DNA from: JACDDK01 sp038198445
GTDB lineage: Bacteria; Actinomycetota; Rubrobacteria; Rubrobacterales; Rubrobacteraceae
Length of the DNA: 13,027 nt
NCBI GenBank assembly: GCA_038198445.1
Contig: JBBPZZ010000011.1
Location: 1 to 13,027 of the forward strand
Direction: 5' to 3'
A program made the position numbers and the translations under genes. Each line of letters opens with the position of its first letter. Within the stretch, counting starts at the first letter, position 1. The notes beneath the pieces are model-generated. The model made no database searches and was not told the origin of the DNA. It worked only from the letters and a program-made list of their open reading frames with translations. Below, piece after piece: positions 1 through 6,170 of this stretch.

Positions 1-993
1 CACGCCTTCGGCCGCCTGCCCCGCCGTATCTCCAACTCCTTGGGCCGCCTCGCTCGCACCCTCGGCGACCTGTCCGGCTCCCTCGCCAGCTTCTTGAGCC
101 GCCTGTCCAGCACCCTCTCCGGCCTCTTGCGCAGCCTGTCCGGCACTTTCGGCAGCTTCGCCTGCGCCTTCGCCAACTTCCTGGGCAGCTTGGCCGGCTC
201 CTTCACCGACTTCTCCGGCAGCTTCTCCAGCGCCTTCCCCAACCTCTTGGGCGGCCTGCCCTGCACCCTCGCCTACTTCTTGCGCAGCCTGGCCGGCGCC
301 TTCGCCTACCTGCTGAGTGGCCTCTCCGGCTCCCTCTCCGACATCTTCCACAGCCTCGCCCGTGCTTTCGACCGCCTCGCCCGTGCCCTCACCGACATCC
401 TCCACGGCTTCTCCGGTGCTCTCGACAGCCTCTCCAGCACCCTCGCCAACGTCTTCGACAGCAGAGCCCGCGCCCTCACCAACGTCCTCGACTGCTGAAC
501 CCGCGCCTTCTCCGACACTTTCTACGGCTTCACCCGTACTTTCGACGGCTTGGCCGGCACCTTCTCCAACGTCTTCGACTGCGGAGCCCGCGCCTGAGCC
601 AACCTCCTCGACGGCCTCTCCGGCTCCTTCACCCACGTCCTCGACAGCGGAACCCGCACCGGCACCAACGTCCTCTACCGCGGATCCAGTCCCCTCGCCA
701 ATGTCCTCCACTGCAGAGTTGAGACCTTCTCCGACCAAGTCTCCGGCACCAGAGCCGATGTCCTCGACCGCGGAACCCGCGCCCGCTCCTACGTCTTCGA
801 CAGCAGAGTTGAGGCCCTCGCCCACTAGGTCTCCGGCACCAGAGCCGATGTCTTCGACTGCGGAGTTGAGGCCTTCGCCGACCAGATCACCCGCGCCCGC
901 GCCTATATCCTCGACGGCCGAGTTGAGTCCTTCGCCCACCAATTGGCCCGCGCCTTCTCCAACGTCCGCAACAGCAGAACTAACGCCCTCGAC
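1..993 (-). repeat. In-gene tandem repeats of about 33 nt (and 57 nt)
   Basis: Coding repeats within the protein above. Near 600-990 the period is often 57 nt (a 19-residue unit with LVGEGLNSAVEDI), interrupted by 33-nt units. Nearer the left edge it is 33 nt with 21-nt short units (AVESVGE, AVEDVGE). Copies diverge mainly at third positions and at two or three variable residues (S/E/Q after GAG; ED/ES/QE near the end). Purines concentrate on the minus strand. The opposite strand therefore carries long open frames rich in Ser/Thr/Pro/Ala, which are an artefact of the repeat composition. Confidence 0.85.
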
Positions 994-1578
994 CAACTTC
1001 TCTATGATCTGCGGGTTGCGGTCTATGGTGGTGAGGACCCGGTCGAGTATGGCGGTCACGTTGTCGAGCCTGACCTTCAGGAGCGCCTGCGCTTCGACGC
1101 CTTTTATCACCAGCTTCACCCTGCCGAGGTAAACGTCCACCCCTACCGACAGCTCCACCAGGTCGAGCACCTTCGCGAAAAGGTTCACCTTCGCCCTCAG
1201 GTCGTTTAGCTCGAAGTTGATCTCGTCCACCTTGATGACCGGCACGTCCAGCAACACGTCGGGGATCTTGCCGTTCATGGCGGCGTCGTCCTCGTCGTAC
1301 TCTAGCGTGTAGTCCGCGTATGCTTTCTCGGGGATTGTCTGGTCGCCGGGTATGTTGTTCGCGAACCGGTATTCCTCGGTTTTCTGGACCGAGGTACGAG
1401 GGTCGTTCTTTCGAACCGGGAAGTTGTCTTTGATTTCCTCGTAGTTGTCTCTGATTTCCTGCTGCTCTTGCGATTGCTGGTCCTGCTGTTGCTGATCCTG
1501 CGACGTCTGGCCGTCTGATTGCTGATTGCCGGGCTGCTGCTGATTCGACTGCTGTGTATCCGAGCCTCTGGAAGCCAT
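1..1578 (-). CDS. Acidic 11-residue-repeat (LEA-like) protein, C-terminus outside window
   Basis: The frame is open from ATG 1578 to the left edge (526 codons, no stop), so the C-terminus is missing. Three parts are visible. Residues about 9-41 are Gln/Asp/Ser-rich and disordered-looking. Residues about 107-195 form a compact hydrophobic/charged segment (VDEINFELNDLRAKVNLF ... KGVEAQALLKVRLDNV ... TTIDRNPQII) that looks like a folded conserved domain; I have the impression of similar segments in other actinobacterial hypothetical proteins but cannot name a family. From about 196 to the edge there are Gly/Ala/Glu-rich repeats such as GAGSAVEDVGE, in 11-residue units mixed with 7/8-residue insertions. 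The repeats are strongly acidic with almost no Lys/Arg, and their small/charged/aliphatic pattern resembles group-3 LEA or other amphipathic 11-mer helices. There is no signal peptide, TM segment or sortase motif in the visible part, so it is probably cytoplasmic. AGGGA lies 9 nt before the ATG. A protective, membrane-surface or scaffold role is a guess. Confidence 0.82.
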   Translation of the reverse strand, partial: MASRGSDTQQSNQQQPGNQQSDGQTSQDQQQQDQQSQEQQEIRDNYEEIKDNFPVRKNDPRTSVQKTEEYRFANNIPGDQTIPEKAYADYTLEYDEDDAAMNGKIPDVLLDVPVIKVDEINFELNDLRAKVNLFAKVLDLVELSVGVDVYLGRVKLVIKGVEAQALLKVRLDNVTAILDRVLTTIDRNPQIIEKLVEGVSSAVADVGEGAGQLVGEGLNSAVEDIGAGAGDLVGEGLNSAVEDIGSGAGDLVGEGLNSAVEDVGAGAGSAVEDIGSGAGDLVGEGLNSAVEDIGEGTGSAVEDVGAGAGSAVEDVGEGAGEAVEEVGSGAGSAVEDVGEGAGQAVESTGEAVESVGEGAGSAVEDVGEGAGSAVEDVGEGAGEAVESTGEAVEDVGEGTGEAVESTGEAVEDVGEGAGEATQQVGEGAGQAAQEVGEGAGQAAQEVGEGAGEAAGEVGEGAGQAAQEVGEGAGEAAESAGQAAQEAGEGAGQAAQEAGEGAGQVAEGASEAAQGVGDTAGQAAEGV

Positions 1579-1757
1579 CCCTCTTATTCCCTGTAAGTAG
1601 ACGAAGTTAGTTGCTATTTATGCCACCCCGTAAGGCGGAGCAAACCTTGAGACTGTGATCCAGCCACAGGCCTGCCACGTATTGTTTTGCTCGTCTTCGG
1701 GTTAGACCCCGGATAGCCACTTCCGGTTACACGTGGTTCGCAAAAGAAACGCGAAGC
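1579..1757. other. Intergenic region between recombinase-like gene and repeat-protein gene
   Basis: 179 bp separate the two minus-strand genes. Just below the recombinase-like stop (1738-1756) there is a 5-bp inverted repeat (TTCGC/GCGAA) around a T-rich loop on the minus strand, too weak to call a terminator. An 8-bp palindrome CAGGCCTG lies around 1666-1673. On the minus strand, ATAAAT about 1615-1620 could serve as a -10 for the repeat-protein gene, but I see no convincing -35. No tRNA or recognisable riboswitch was found. Confidence 0.4.
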
Positions 1758-2591
1758 TCAGACAAACTTCTTGTAAACCCCGATGTTGGTAGTGTCGCGG
1801 ACGCCGAGTGCGTCCTTTAGCTCGTTCAGGGTGGCGCCCCGACGGAGGAGACGGATGGCGAAGGTATGGCGGAGGTTCATCGGGGAGACGCGCCACATCC
1901 CGACCTGGTCGCAGCGCTTCCAGATCGTATTCTGCAACGCCTTCGACGTCACGACGGGCCGGGCCGCCCGCCCTACTACTAGCTCCGGCGTCTCGTCTTT
2001 CCGCAAGTCTAGGTAGCGACGCAGGATCTCGACGGTCGGCTCCGTGAGGCGTCGGGCGCGGGGGGCGAGGTGCGAGCCGGGACCGCCCAGTTGTATCTGG
2101 GCGGCGTCCAGGTCGAGGTCGCTCTTGAGGACGCCCCGGATTTCACTGACGGTCACGCCGGTATCCAACATGAGCCTTATGATCGCCGCGTCGCGGGCGG
2201 CGTCGCGGTTGTTCGTCGGGAACGAGAGTAGTTGCTCGGCTTCTTCATCTTCGAGGAAGATTATTTGCTGGTCGAGCGGCTGGTGCATGGGCTCTATGGG
2301 ATCAAAGTCCAGGTCCGCGTCGGTCGAGGTCCTCACCCAGTCGATAAAGCGTCTCACGGCCGCGTCTTTCCGGTAGACGGTGAAGCGCTTGCGATTCCCT
2401 TCGAGCAAGTGATTGCGGAAGCCCATCACGCCGCCGACGCCTACGTCCTCGATCTCCGTGACATTCTTCCCGGCCAGGAAGCGGGCGAACTCGCGCAGGT
2501 CGGCCTCGTAGAACTCGGCGGTGCGGGGGCTGGTGTGTTCGTCGTCGGAGAGATGAACGCTGAATTCCGAGATGAGATCCTCTATCTTCAT
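1758..2591 (-). CDS. Catalytically degenerate tyrosine recombinase-family protein
   Basis: 277 residues with the layout of a XerC/D-like recombinase. An N-terminal core-binding (SAM-like) domain covers about 1-95 (TAEFYEADLREFARFLAG), and a C-terminal catalytic-type domain about 110-277. The usual TGLRxSE box reads DTGVTVSE, so Arg I is Thr147. The box holding the first His and Arg II (SPHxLRH in Xer proteins) reads SPMNLRH: His is Met238, while Arg241 and His242 remain. LLGH reads ALGV (Val264). The beta-hairpin Lys is not evident. The nucleophile-position Tyr273 (NIGVYKKFV) is present. With several pentad residues gone, strand exchange is unlikely; a DNA-binding, architectural or regulatory role is more plausible. 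The frame is intact with no stops, so this is a maintained divergent gene rather than an obvious pseudogene. Start ATG 2591 is chosen because TAGAAT lies 7 nt upstream (leaderless). Confidence 0.85.
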   Translation of the reverse strand: MKIEDLISEFSVHLSDDEHTSPRTAEFYEADLREFARFLAGKNVTEIEDVGVGGVMGFRNHLLEGNRKRFTVYRKDAAVRRFIDWVRTSTDADLDFDPIEPMHQPLDQQIIFLEDEEAEQLLSFPTNNRDAARDAAIIRLMLDTGVTVSEIRGVLKSDLDLDAAQIQLGGPGSHLAPRARRLTEPTVEILRRYLDLRKDETPELVVGRAARPVVTSKALQNTIWKRCDQVGMWRVSPMNLRHTFAIRLLRRGATLNELKDALGVRDTTNIGVYKKFV

Positions 2592-2604
2592 GTGCCGTAT
2601 TCTA
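2592..2604 (-). promoter_or_regulatory. -10 element of the recombinase-like gene (leaderless)
   Basis: On the minus strand TAGAAT (2604 to 2599) is followed by 7 nt and ATG 2591, placing the expected transcription start at or beside the start codon. No Shine-Dalgarno sequence is visible. A good -35 is not seen; the position for one (about 2622-2627) overlaps the -10 of the sortase gene on the other strand. Confidence 0.6.
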
Positions 2605-2625
2605 ACGGTAAACGAAGCCTGCCTG

Positions 2626-2641
2626 TATAATTTTCGGCGTG
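2626..2641 (+). promoter_or_regulatory. -10 element of the sortase gene (leaderless)
   Basis: A consensus TATAAT at 2626-2631 is followed by exactly 7 nt and then GTG 2639, with ATG 2642 as the next codon. There is no Shine-Dalgarno sequence, so a leaderless mRNA beginning at GTG 2639 is likely. The -35 window (2603-2608) is weak and overlaps the divergent gene's -10. Confidence 0.65.
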
Positions 2642-3265
2642 ATGAACAGTCTTAAAGCACCGTTTCTCATTGTCCCCTTGCTGCTTTTCGGGCTGGCGGC
2701 GCTCCCCGTAATCCCGCAGGCGCAGACGGTTTCGGTAAACCTGAAGACCGCGGAAGTCCAAAACACCGGCAACCTGCTCGGCGAGAATCAGGCCACGCTC
2801 CAGAGCCCGCCGGACGACGCAAAAAGGGTCAAGGGCGGAAAGTCGGGGACGATCACGCTCACGGTGCCGAAGCTAAAGATCAAAAACCTCCGTGTGCCGA
2901 CGGCCTCGGATCAGGCCACCCTGGATAGTGAGGGGATCATCCATCTCAAGAACAGCGGCGCACCCTGGCAAACAGGCTCCAACACTTTTATAGTCGGACA
3001 TGCTCTAGGCTTTTTGAGGACGAAGGTACCCTACGTTTTCTACCACCTCGACAGGATGCGGCCCGGAGATGAGATCCTCGTCAAAGATTCGTCCGGCAAA
3101 CGGTACGTCTTCCGCGTCTACGACCTTCTCACCGTCCGGCCCGCCGATTACTGGGTAACGTATCCCGTCCCCGGCGAGACCACCATCTCCCTCCAGACCT
3201 GCACCCCAATCCCAACCTTCGAGAATCGTCTCATAGTGCGCGGCGAGTTGGTCTCTTCGACTTAG
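2639..3265 (+). CDS. Sortase (class E/D-like), membrane-anchored cysteine transpeptidase
   Basis: A 208-residue sortase: a membrane-anchored transpeptidase that cleaves a C-terminal sorting motif of a secreted protein and joins the protein to the cell wall or to another subunit. An N-terminal signal-anchor spans about 7-28 (PFLIVPLLLFGLAALPVI). A linker follows, and the sortase beta-barrel runs from about 70 to 205. The catalytic triad is visible: His121 in FIVGHALGF, Cys188 in SLQTCTPIP, and Arg197 in ENRLIVRGEL. The TLxTC-type Cys box and short length fit class D/E sortases better than class A, but assignment to a class is by eye. No substrate with an LPxTG/LAxTG tail lies in the window, so it is an orphan here. 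The start is GTG 2639, 7 nt after TATAAT; ATG 2642 would remove one residue only. Its stop is 10 bp from the end of the convergent J-domain gene. Confidence 0.93.
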   Translation: MMNSLKAPFLIVPLLLFGLAALPVIPQAQTVSVNLKTAEVQNTGNLLGENQATLQSPPDDAKRVKGGKSGTITLTVPKLKIKNLRVPTASDQATLDSEGIIHLKNSGAPWQTGSNTFIVGHALGFLRTKVPYVFYHLDRMRPGDEILVKDSSGKRYVFRVYDLLTVRPADYWVTYPVPGETTISLQTCTPIPTFENRLIVRGELVSST

Positions 3266-3275
3266 CGCTCAGGCT

Positions 3276-3782
3276 TCAGCGGGCGTTGGTCGCGCGGGGC
3301 AGGTGGTGACGCTCTATGGCGTCGTGGGCGGCGTTGATGTCCGCCGTAACGCGTTCGGCGCGGGCGCGCTTTTCGGCGTCGGTGAAACGGTCGGGATGGT
3401 ATTTTTTTACCAGTTCGCGACGCTTTCTACTTACTTCTTCGAGCGATGCTCCAGGCACAAGGCCGAGCCTGTTGTAAGCCGAGAGCACGTTTAGAGGATA
3501 GGCTCTTGGTATAAAGCCGGAGGATGAGAAACGGCGTCCGGTGCTCCGAGCCGCGCTCTCTTCCCGCTGAGCGGCCTGCTCCTCGGCGGCCCGCCGCGCC
3601 TCGCCCGCGCGCCACTCCTCGGCGGCTCCCCGCCACGCGGCCCCGAAGGCGTCCCGGAGGTTCTCACTACGCTCCCGGCTGGCCCGCACCGTATCGCGGA
3701 GGCTTTCCTTCAGGCGCTCATCTTCCTGAAGGTTGGATACGAAGCCCCGGGCGAGGCGGCCCAGGCGGCGCGGCATGCTCAC
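3276..3782 (-). CDS. Small protein with C-terminal J domain (DnaJ-like co-chaperone), last gene of PspA operon
   Basis: 168 residues. The first about 80 residues are basic/acidic helical sequence rich in Arg, Ala and Glu, likely a coiled coil. A linker follows, then a J domain at about 98-160 (NVLSAYNRLGLVPGASLEEV ... KKYHPDRFTDAEK ... INAAHDAI) with the HPD motif at 129-131 that stimulates Hsp70/DnaK ATPase. The J domain is C-terminal, unlike DnaJ, and there is no G/F or zinc region, so this is a specialised type III J protein. GTG 3782 overlaps the stop of the preceding gene (GTGA) and has AAGGAG 11 nt upstream; ATG 3776 is possible but worse placed. Genomic context suggests it recruits DnaK to the PspA-associated complex, for instance to remodel PspA polymers. 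That is inference. Confidence 0.87.
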   Translation of the reverse strand: MSMPRRLGRLARGFVSNLQEDERLKESLRDTVRASRERSENLRDAFGAAWRGAAEEWRAGEARRAAEEQAAQREESAARSTGRRFSSSGFIPRAYPLNVLSAYNRLGLVPGASLEEVSRKRRELVKKYHPDRFTDAEKRARAERVTADINAAHDAIERHHLPRATNAR

Positions 3783-4498
3783 CAGTCGCGTCTCTCCTTG
3801 TCTCCACCGGTGTCCCAGCTTTCGGAGAGCGGACCGCGGGGACGCAGTATCTGGGTGTCGTCGACGTCCGAGCGCGGGAGGACCCGCGTGTCGTCCCCGG
3901 ACGACGTCTCTGGCGTCTCGGTGGTCTCCTCTTCGGTTCGCCGCTCGCCGAGAGGCGTGGAGCGCGACTCTCCGCGTGGCACGTCGAAGAAGTCGCGCAC
4001 TTTCTCCACGTCAGAGAGGCCTTCGCGTGCCTCGGAGATTCTCTGCTCCTCCTCGGCGACGCCGGAGTCGCGGGCCTCGCGAGCCTTCCGCATCTCCTCT
4101 TCGAGGGACCGCAGAACCTCGTTGGTGTTGTCCTGGAGATCCTTCTTGCGCTCTTCGCGGCGCTTTATCTCGGAGTTGAGCTTCGACTCCCTGGCGCGGG
4201 TAGAGCGTCCCAGGTCCTCGATGCTTATGCCGGCGGCGATCAAAGTCTGCCGAACGATCCGGACGGCGCTCTTGCGAGGGACTTCGGGCGGAAGCTCTCT
4301 TATGATGTCGGCCGCCCGCTCGACGGTGAAGCTGCGCGACCTGTTAGTTTCCGCGCGCTCCGGCTCTTCGATTTCCTCCGTGCCGATCTCCCGCCGGGAG
4401 TAGGTCGTGGTCTCGTCCTCGTCGTCCTCCGGCGGCGCGGCGAACATCCGGGAAAAGAAGCTCTTCGGCCGTTCTTCGTCCATGTGATCCTGGTTCAT
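3779..4498 (-). CDS. Coiled-coil protein with acidic Thr-rich tail, third gene of PspA operon
   Basis: 239 residues, no signal peptide or TM segment. Residues 1-55 are acidic and disordered-looking. Residues about 56-100 contain a compact helical block (VERAADIIRELPPEVPRKSA ... TLIAAGISIEDLGRSTRA). Residues about 100-172 are a highly charged coiled coil, and 173-239 a disordered tail with many Thr/Glu/Asp. The tail has two copies of a D-D-T-x-[VI]-L motif (202-207 and 213-218). I do not recognise a named family. Position and coupling place it in the PspA operon: ATG 4498 overlaps the previous stop (ATGA), and its own stop overlaps the next start (GTGA). A second Met at codon 6 is less likely because coupling explains the first. 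The likely role is adaptor/partner of PspA or of the membrane component; this is inference. Confidence 0.8.
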   Translation of the reverse strand: MNQDHMDEERPKSFFSRMFAAPPEDDEDETTTYSRREIGTEEIEEPERAETNRSRSFTVERAADIIRELPPEVPRKSAVRIVRQTLIAAGISIEDLGRSTRARESKLNSEIKRREERKKDLQDNTNEVLRSLEEEMRKAREARDSGVAEEEQRISEAREGLSDVEKVRDFFDVPRGESRSTPLGERRTEEETTETPETSSGDDTRVLPRSDVDDTQILRPRGPLSESWDTGGDKERRDW

Positions 4499-5310
4499 CT
4501 GACAGACACCTCCGTAACTGTGTTCGGCAAGGGTTCGACGCTCCGCGTCACCTCATCGAGGCTGCGGCGGAAGTAGGAGACTCGCTCCTTGAGATGTACG
4601 AGCCCAGGTTCGAGCAAGCCGGGCGAGAGGCTGGTGTCCAGCGACAGCAGTTCTCCGCGCAGGTTGCCGAGCAGACTCTCCGCGCTCTCTAGCTGGGCGT
4701 TGATCATGCTTATACCTTCTAAAAGTTCGCCGTACCCGGCAAGTTCCTCCCGCCTGCTGGAGAGCGCGCTCTCGAACGGCGCCCGAAGCGGAGAGCCGGG
4801 CTCCAGAGCGTCGAGATCCTTCTCCAACCCTTTTATTCGGCGAGACAGACCCCGCCGGTCGAGACTTCCAAGATGCCGCCTCAAGGCCGACCGCCGCCGC
4901 GCAAGCCGCGCCGTGTCTTCGATCTCGCCGACGATGGTGAAGATGTCTTCGTCCAACAGTGGCCGGTACTCTTCCGGCAGAAGTTCCCAACTCTCAAGCA
5001 ACCCGTTTTGAAGGCCCATGATCCGTTTCATCTGCGACGCGGCCACCCGGTCCTCACGCGCTATACGCGCCAGATCCTGCACGTTTACCTTCGCCCGCCG
5101 CCGCAGCTCCCTGCGCCGGTTCTCCCGGCGGTCGAGAAGTTTTCGACCCGTGAAGAATGCTCCGGCTCCGAACAGGCTGGCAAGGAAGTAATGTGGCTCT
5201 GCTGGCACCAGTATCTCAAGCACTCCGAGCCCGGCAAAAGAGCCGAAAGGGATAAGGCGTGTCAGGCTGAGGGTGGTGCTCCGCCGCCGTCTGGCGGGCA
5301 GGTTACCCAC
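4495..5310 (-). CDS. Two-TM coiled-coil membrane protein, PspM-like, second gene of PspA operon
   Basis: 271 residues. A short Arg-rich N-terminus (RRRR at 7-10) precedes a TM hairpin: TM1 about 19-36 and TM2 about 39-55, joined by a very short turn. An Arg-rich stretch follows (about 56-74), so both ends should face the cytoplasm. The rest is a long helical coiled-coil domain (about 75-270). Mycobacterial PspM, encoded just after pspA, is likewise a two-TM protein of about this length, so a membrane anchor for PspA is the best guess; I cannot show sequence homology by eye. GTG 5310 is chosen because GAGGAAA lies about 6 nt upstream and because the gene overlaps the pspA stop (TAA 5305-5303) by 8 nt. 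Its stop overlaps the next start. Confidence 0.8.
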   Translation of the reverse strand: MGNLPARRRRSTTLSLTRLIPFGSFAGLGVLEILVPAEPHYFLASLFGAGAFFTGRKLLDRRENRRRELRRRAKVNVQDLARIAREDRVAASQMKRIMGLQNGLLESWELLPEEYRPLLDEDIFTIVGEIEDTARLARRRSALRRHLGSLDRRGLSRRIKGLEKDLDALEPGSPLRAPFESALSSRREELAGYGELLEGISMINAQLESAESLLGNLRGELLSLDTSLSPGLLEPGLVHLKERVSYFRRSLDEVTRSVEPLPNTVTEVSVR

Positions 5311-6085
5311 GCGAGCTTTCCTCGCCGCCGTTCTCGCCTGGCGGTTCCGCGGCCTGGGCCTCAGCGTGTTGCTCGGCGGATACTGCTTCCGTAGGCGCGG
5401 TTTCGAGGGAGTCGGCGGACCGGAGTCCCATCTGCAGTTCCATCATCTCCAGCTCCCGTTCAGCGTCGAGACGCTTTATGTCTATCTCGGCGGCGGCTAT
5501 CTGGCGTTCGGTATCGCTGGTTCCAAGCTCGCCGACGGCCTGGGCTTCGTAGGACGCCTGCCGGATGGATTGCCGGGCCTTATCCAGATCCCGCGACGAA
5601 TCGGAGAGGGAGATGTTCGCGCGGGCCTCATTCGCGGTACGCAGGGCGCGGGAGCGCTGGTGCTCCTCCATCAGGGCCGCGCGCTCCCGAACTACGTCGT
5701 TGTAGCGGCGTTCTTGTTCGCGGAAGGCCCGCTCCATCTCCTGGGAGTTGTCGCGGGCTTCTTCGAGGCGGGCTTCGACATCGGCCAGGCTCGTTTGGGC
5801 CTCCTGTTTCTGCTGCACTACTTCGATGGCCGCCTCGCGCTGGTTGCGGGCCGCAAGCTCGCGGGACTGGCGTTCCTTGGTGGTGATGATCTTCTGCTTC
5901 GAGGCGGCGTCGTTGGCGAGCATCTTCTCGTAAGCCATCGTGCGGGCCGCGGCGATCTGGAGCTTCTTCAGGTTGTCCAGCTCGTCCTGAACCGCGTTTT
6001 CCAGGAGGATCTCCGGATTGCGCTGCTCCACACCGGAGAGGAAACTACCGAAAAACCCTCTTATGGATCTAAAAATTCTTCCCAT
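5303..6085 (-). CDS. pspA: PspA/Vipp1 (IM30) family protein
   Basis: 260 residues, the usual size for PspA. These ESCRT-III-like proteins polymerise on the inner face of damaged membranes. The N-terminus (MGRIFRSIRGFFGSFLSGVE) can form the short amphipathic membrane helix, followed by the family-typical NPEILLENAVQDELDNLKKL and a long helical region to about 215. The last about 45 residues are an acidic Ala/Glu/Gly-rich tail. It is the first gene of a four-gene, overlapping, minus-strand operon. No PspF, ClgR or other regulator is next to it. ATG 6085 has no good Shine-Dalgarno sequence (only a G-run about 12 nt upstream). TAGGCT ends 6 nt before the ATG and could give a leaderless transcript; an extended -10 further upstream is the alternative. 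Confidence 0.9.
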   Translation of the reverse strand: MGRIFRSIRGFFGSFLSGVEQRNPEILLENAVQDELDNLKKLQIAAARTMAYEKMLANDAASKQKIITTKERQSRELAARNQREAAIEVVQQKQEAQTSLADVEARLEEARDNSQEMERAFREQERRYNDVVRERAALMEEHQRSRALRTANEARANISLSDSSRDLDKARQSIRQASYEAQAVGELGTSDTERQIAAAEIDIKRLDAERELEMMELQMGLRSADSLETAPTEAVSAEQHAEAQAAEPPGENGGEESSRG

Positions 6086-6134
6086 ATAAGCAGCCTACCC
6101 CCCGGCCATGATTCCGCCGTCAAAAGCATTTCGC

Positions 6135-6143
6135 ATTATATCA
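6135..6143 (-). promoter_or_regulatory. Extended -10 promoter candidate for the pspA operon
   Basis: On the minus strand TGATATAAT (6143 to 6135) is a perfect extended -10 (TGnTATAAT), which can work without a strong -35. It would start an mRNA near 6128 with a leader of about 40 nt before ATG 6085. It lies in the 85-bp gap between pspA and the upstream gene, so the operon probably has its own promoter. A second, closer TAGGCT hexamer (6097 to 6092) is a rival. Confidence 0.5.
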
Positions 6144-6170
6144 TCGGTACGTTTGAAGCCCGGAGATGTT

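Noticed and set aside
1..993. CRISPR-like array because of regular 33-nt spacing
   Set aside because: There are no unique spacers between identical repeats; every unit is coding and varies in a codon-wise manner.
40..1132. Long plus-strand open frames (Ser/Thr/Pro/Ala-rich and Leu/Ser/Gly-rich) opposite the repeat gene
   Set aside because: They mirror the acidic repeat codons of the minus-strand gene, whose frame continues upstream into a normal-looking domain. The plus-strand frames have no ribosome-binding site and end in arbitrary places.
1738..1756. Terminator after the recombinase-like gene
   Set aside because: The stem has only 5 bp around a 9-nt loop, with no T-tract after it.
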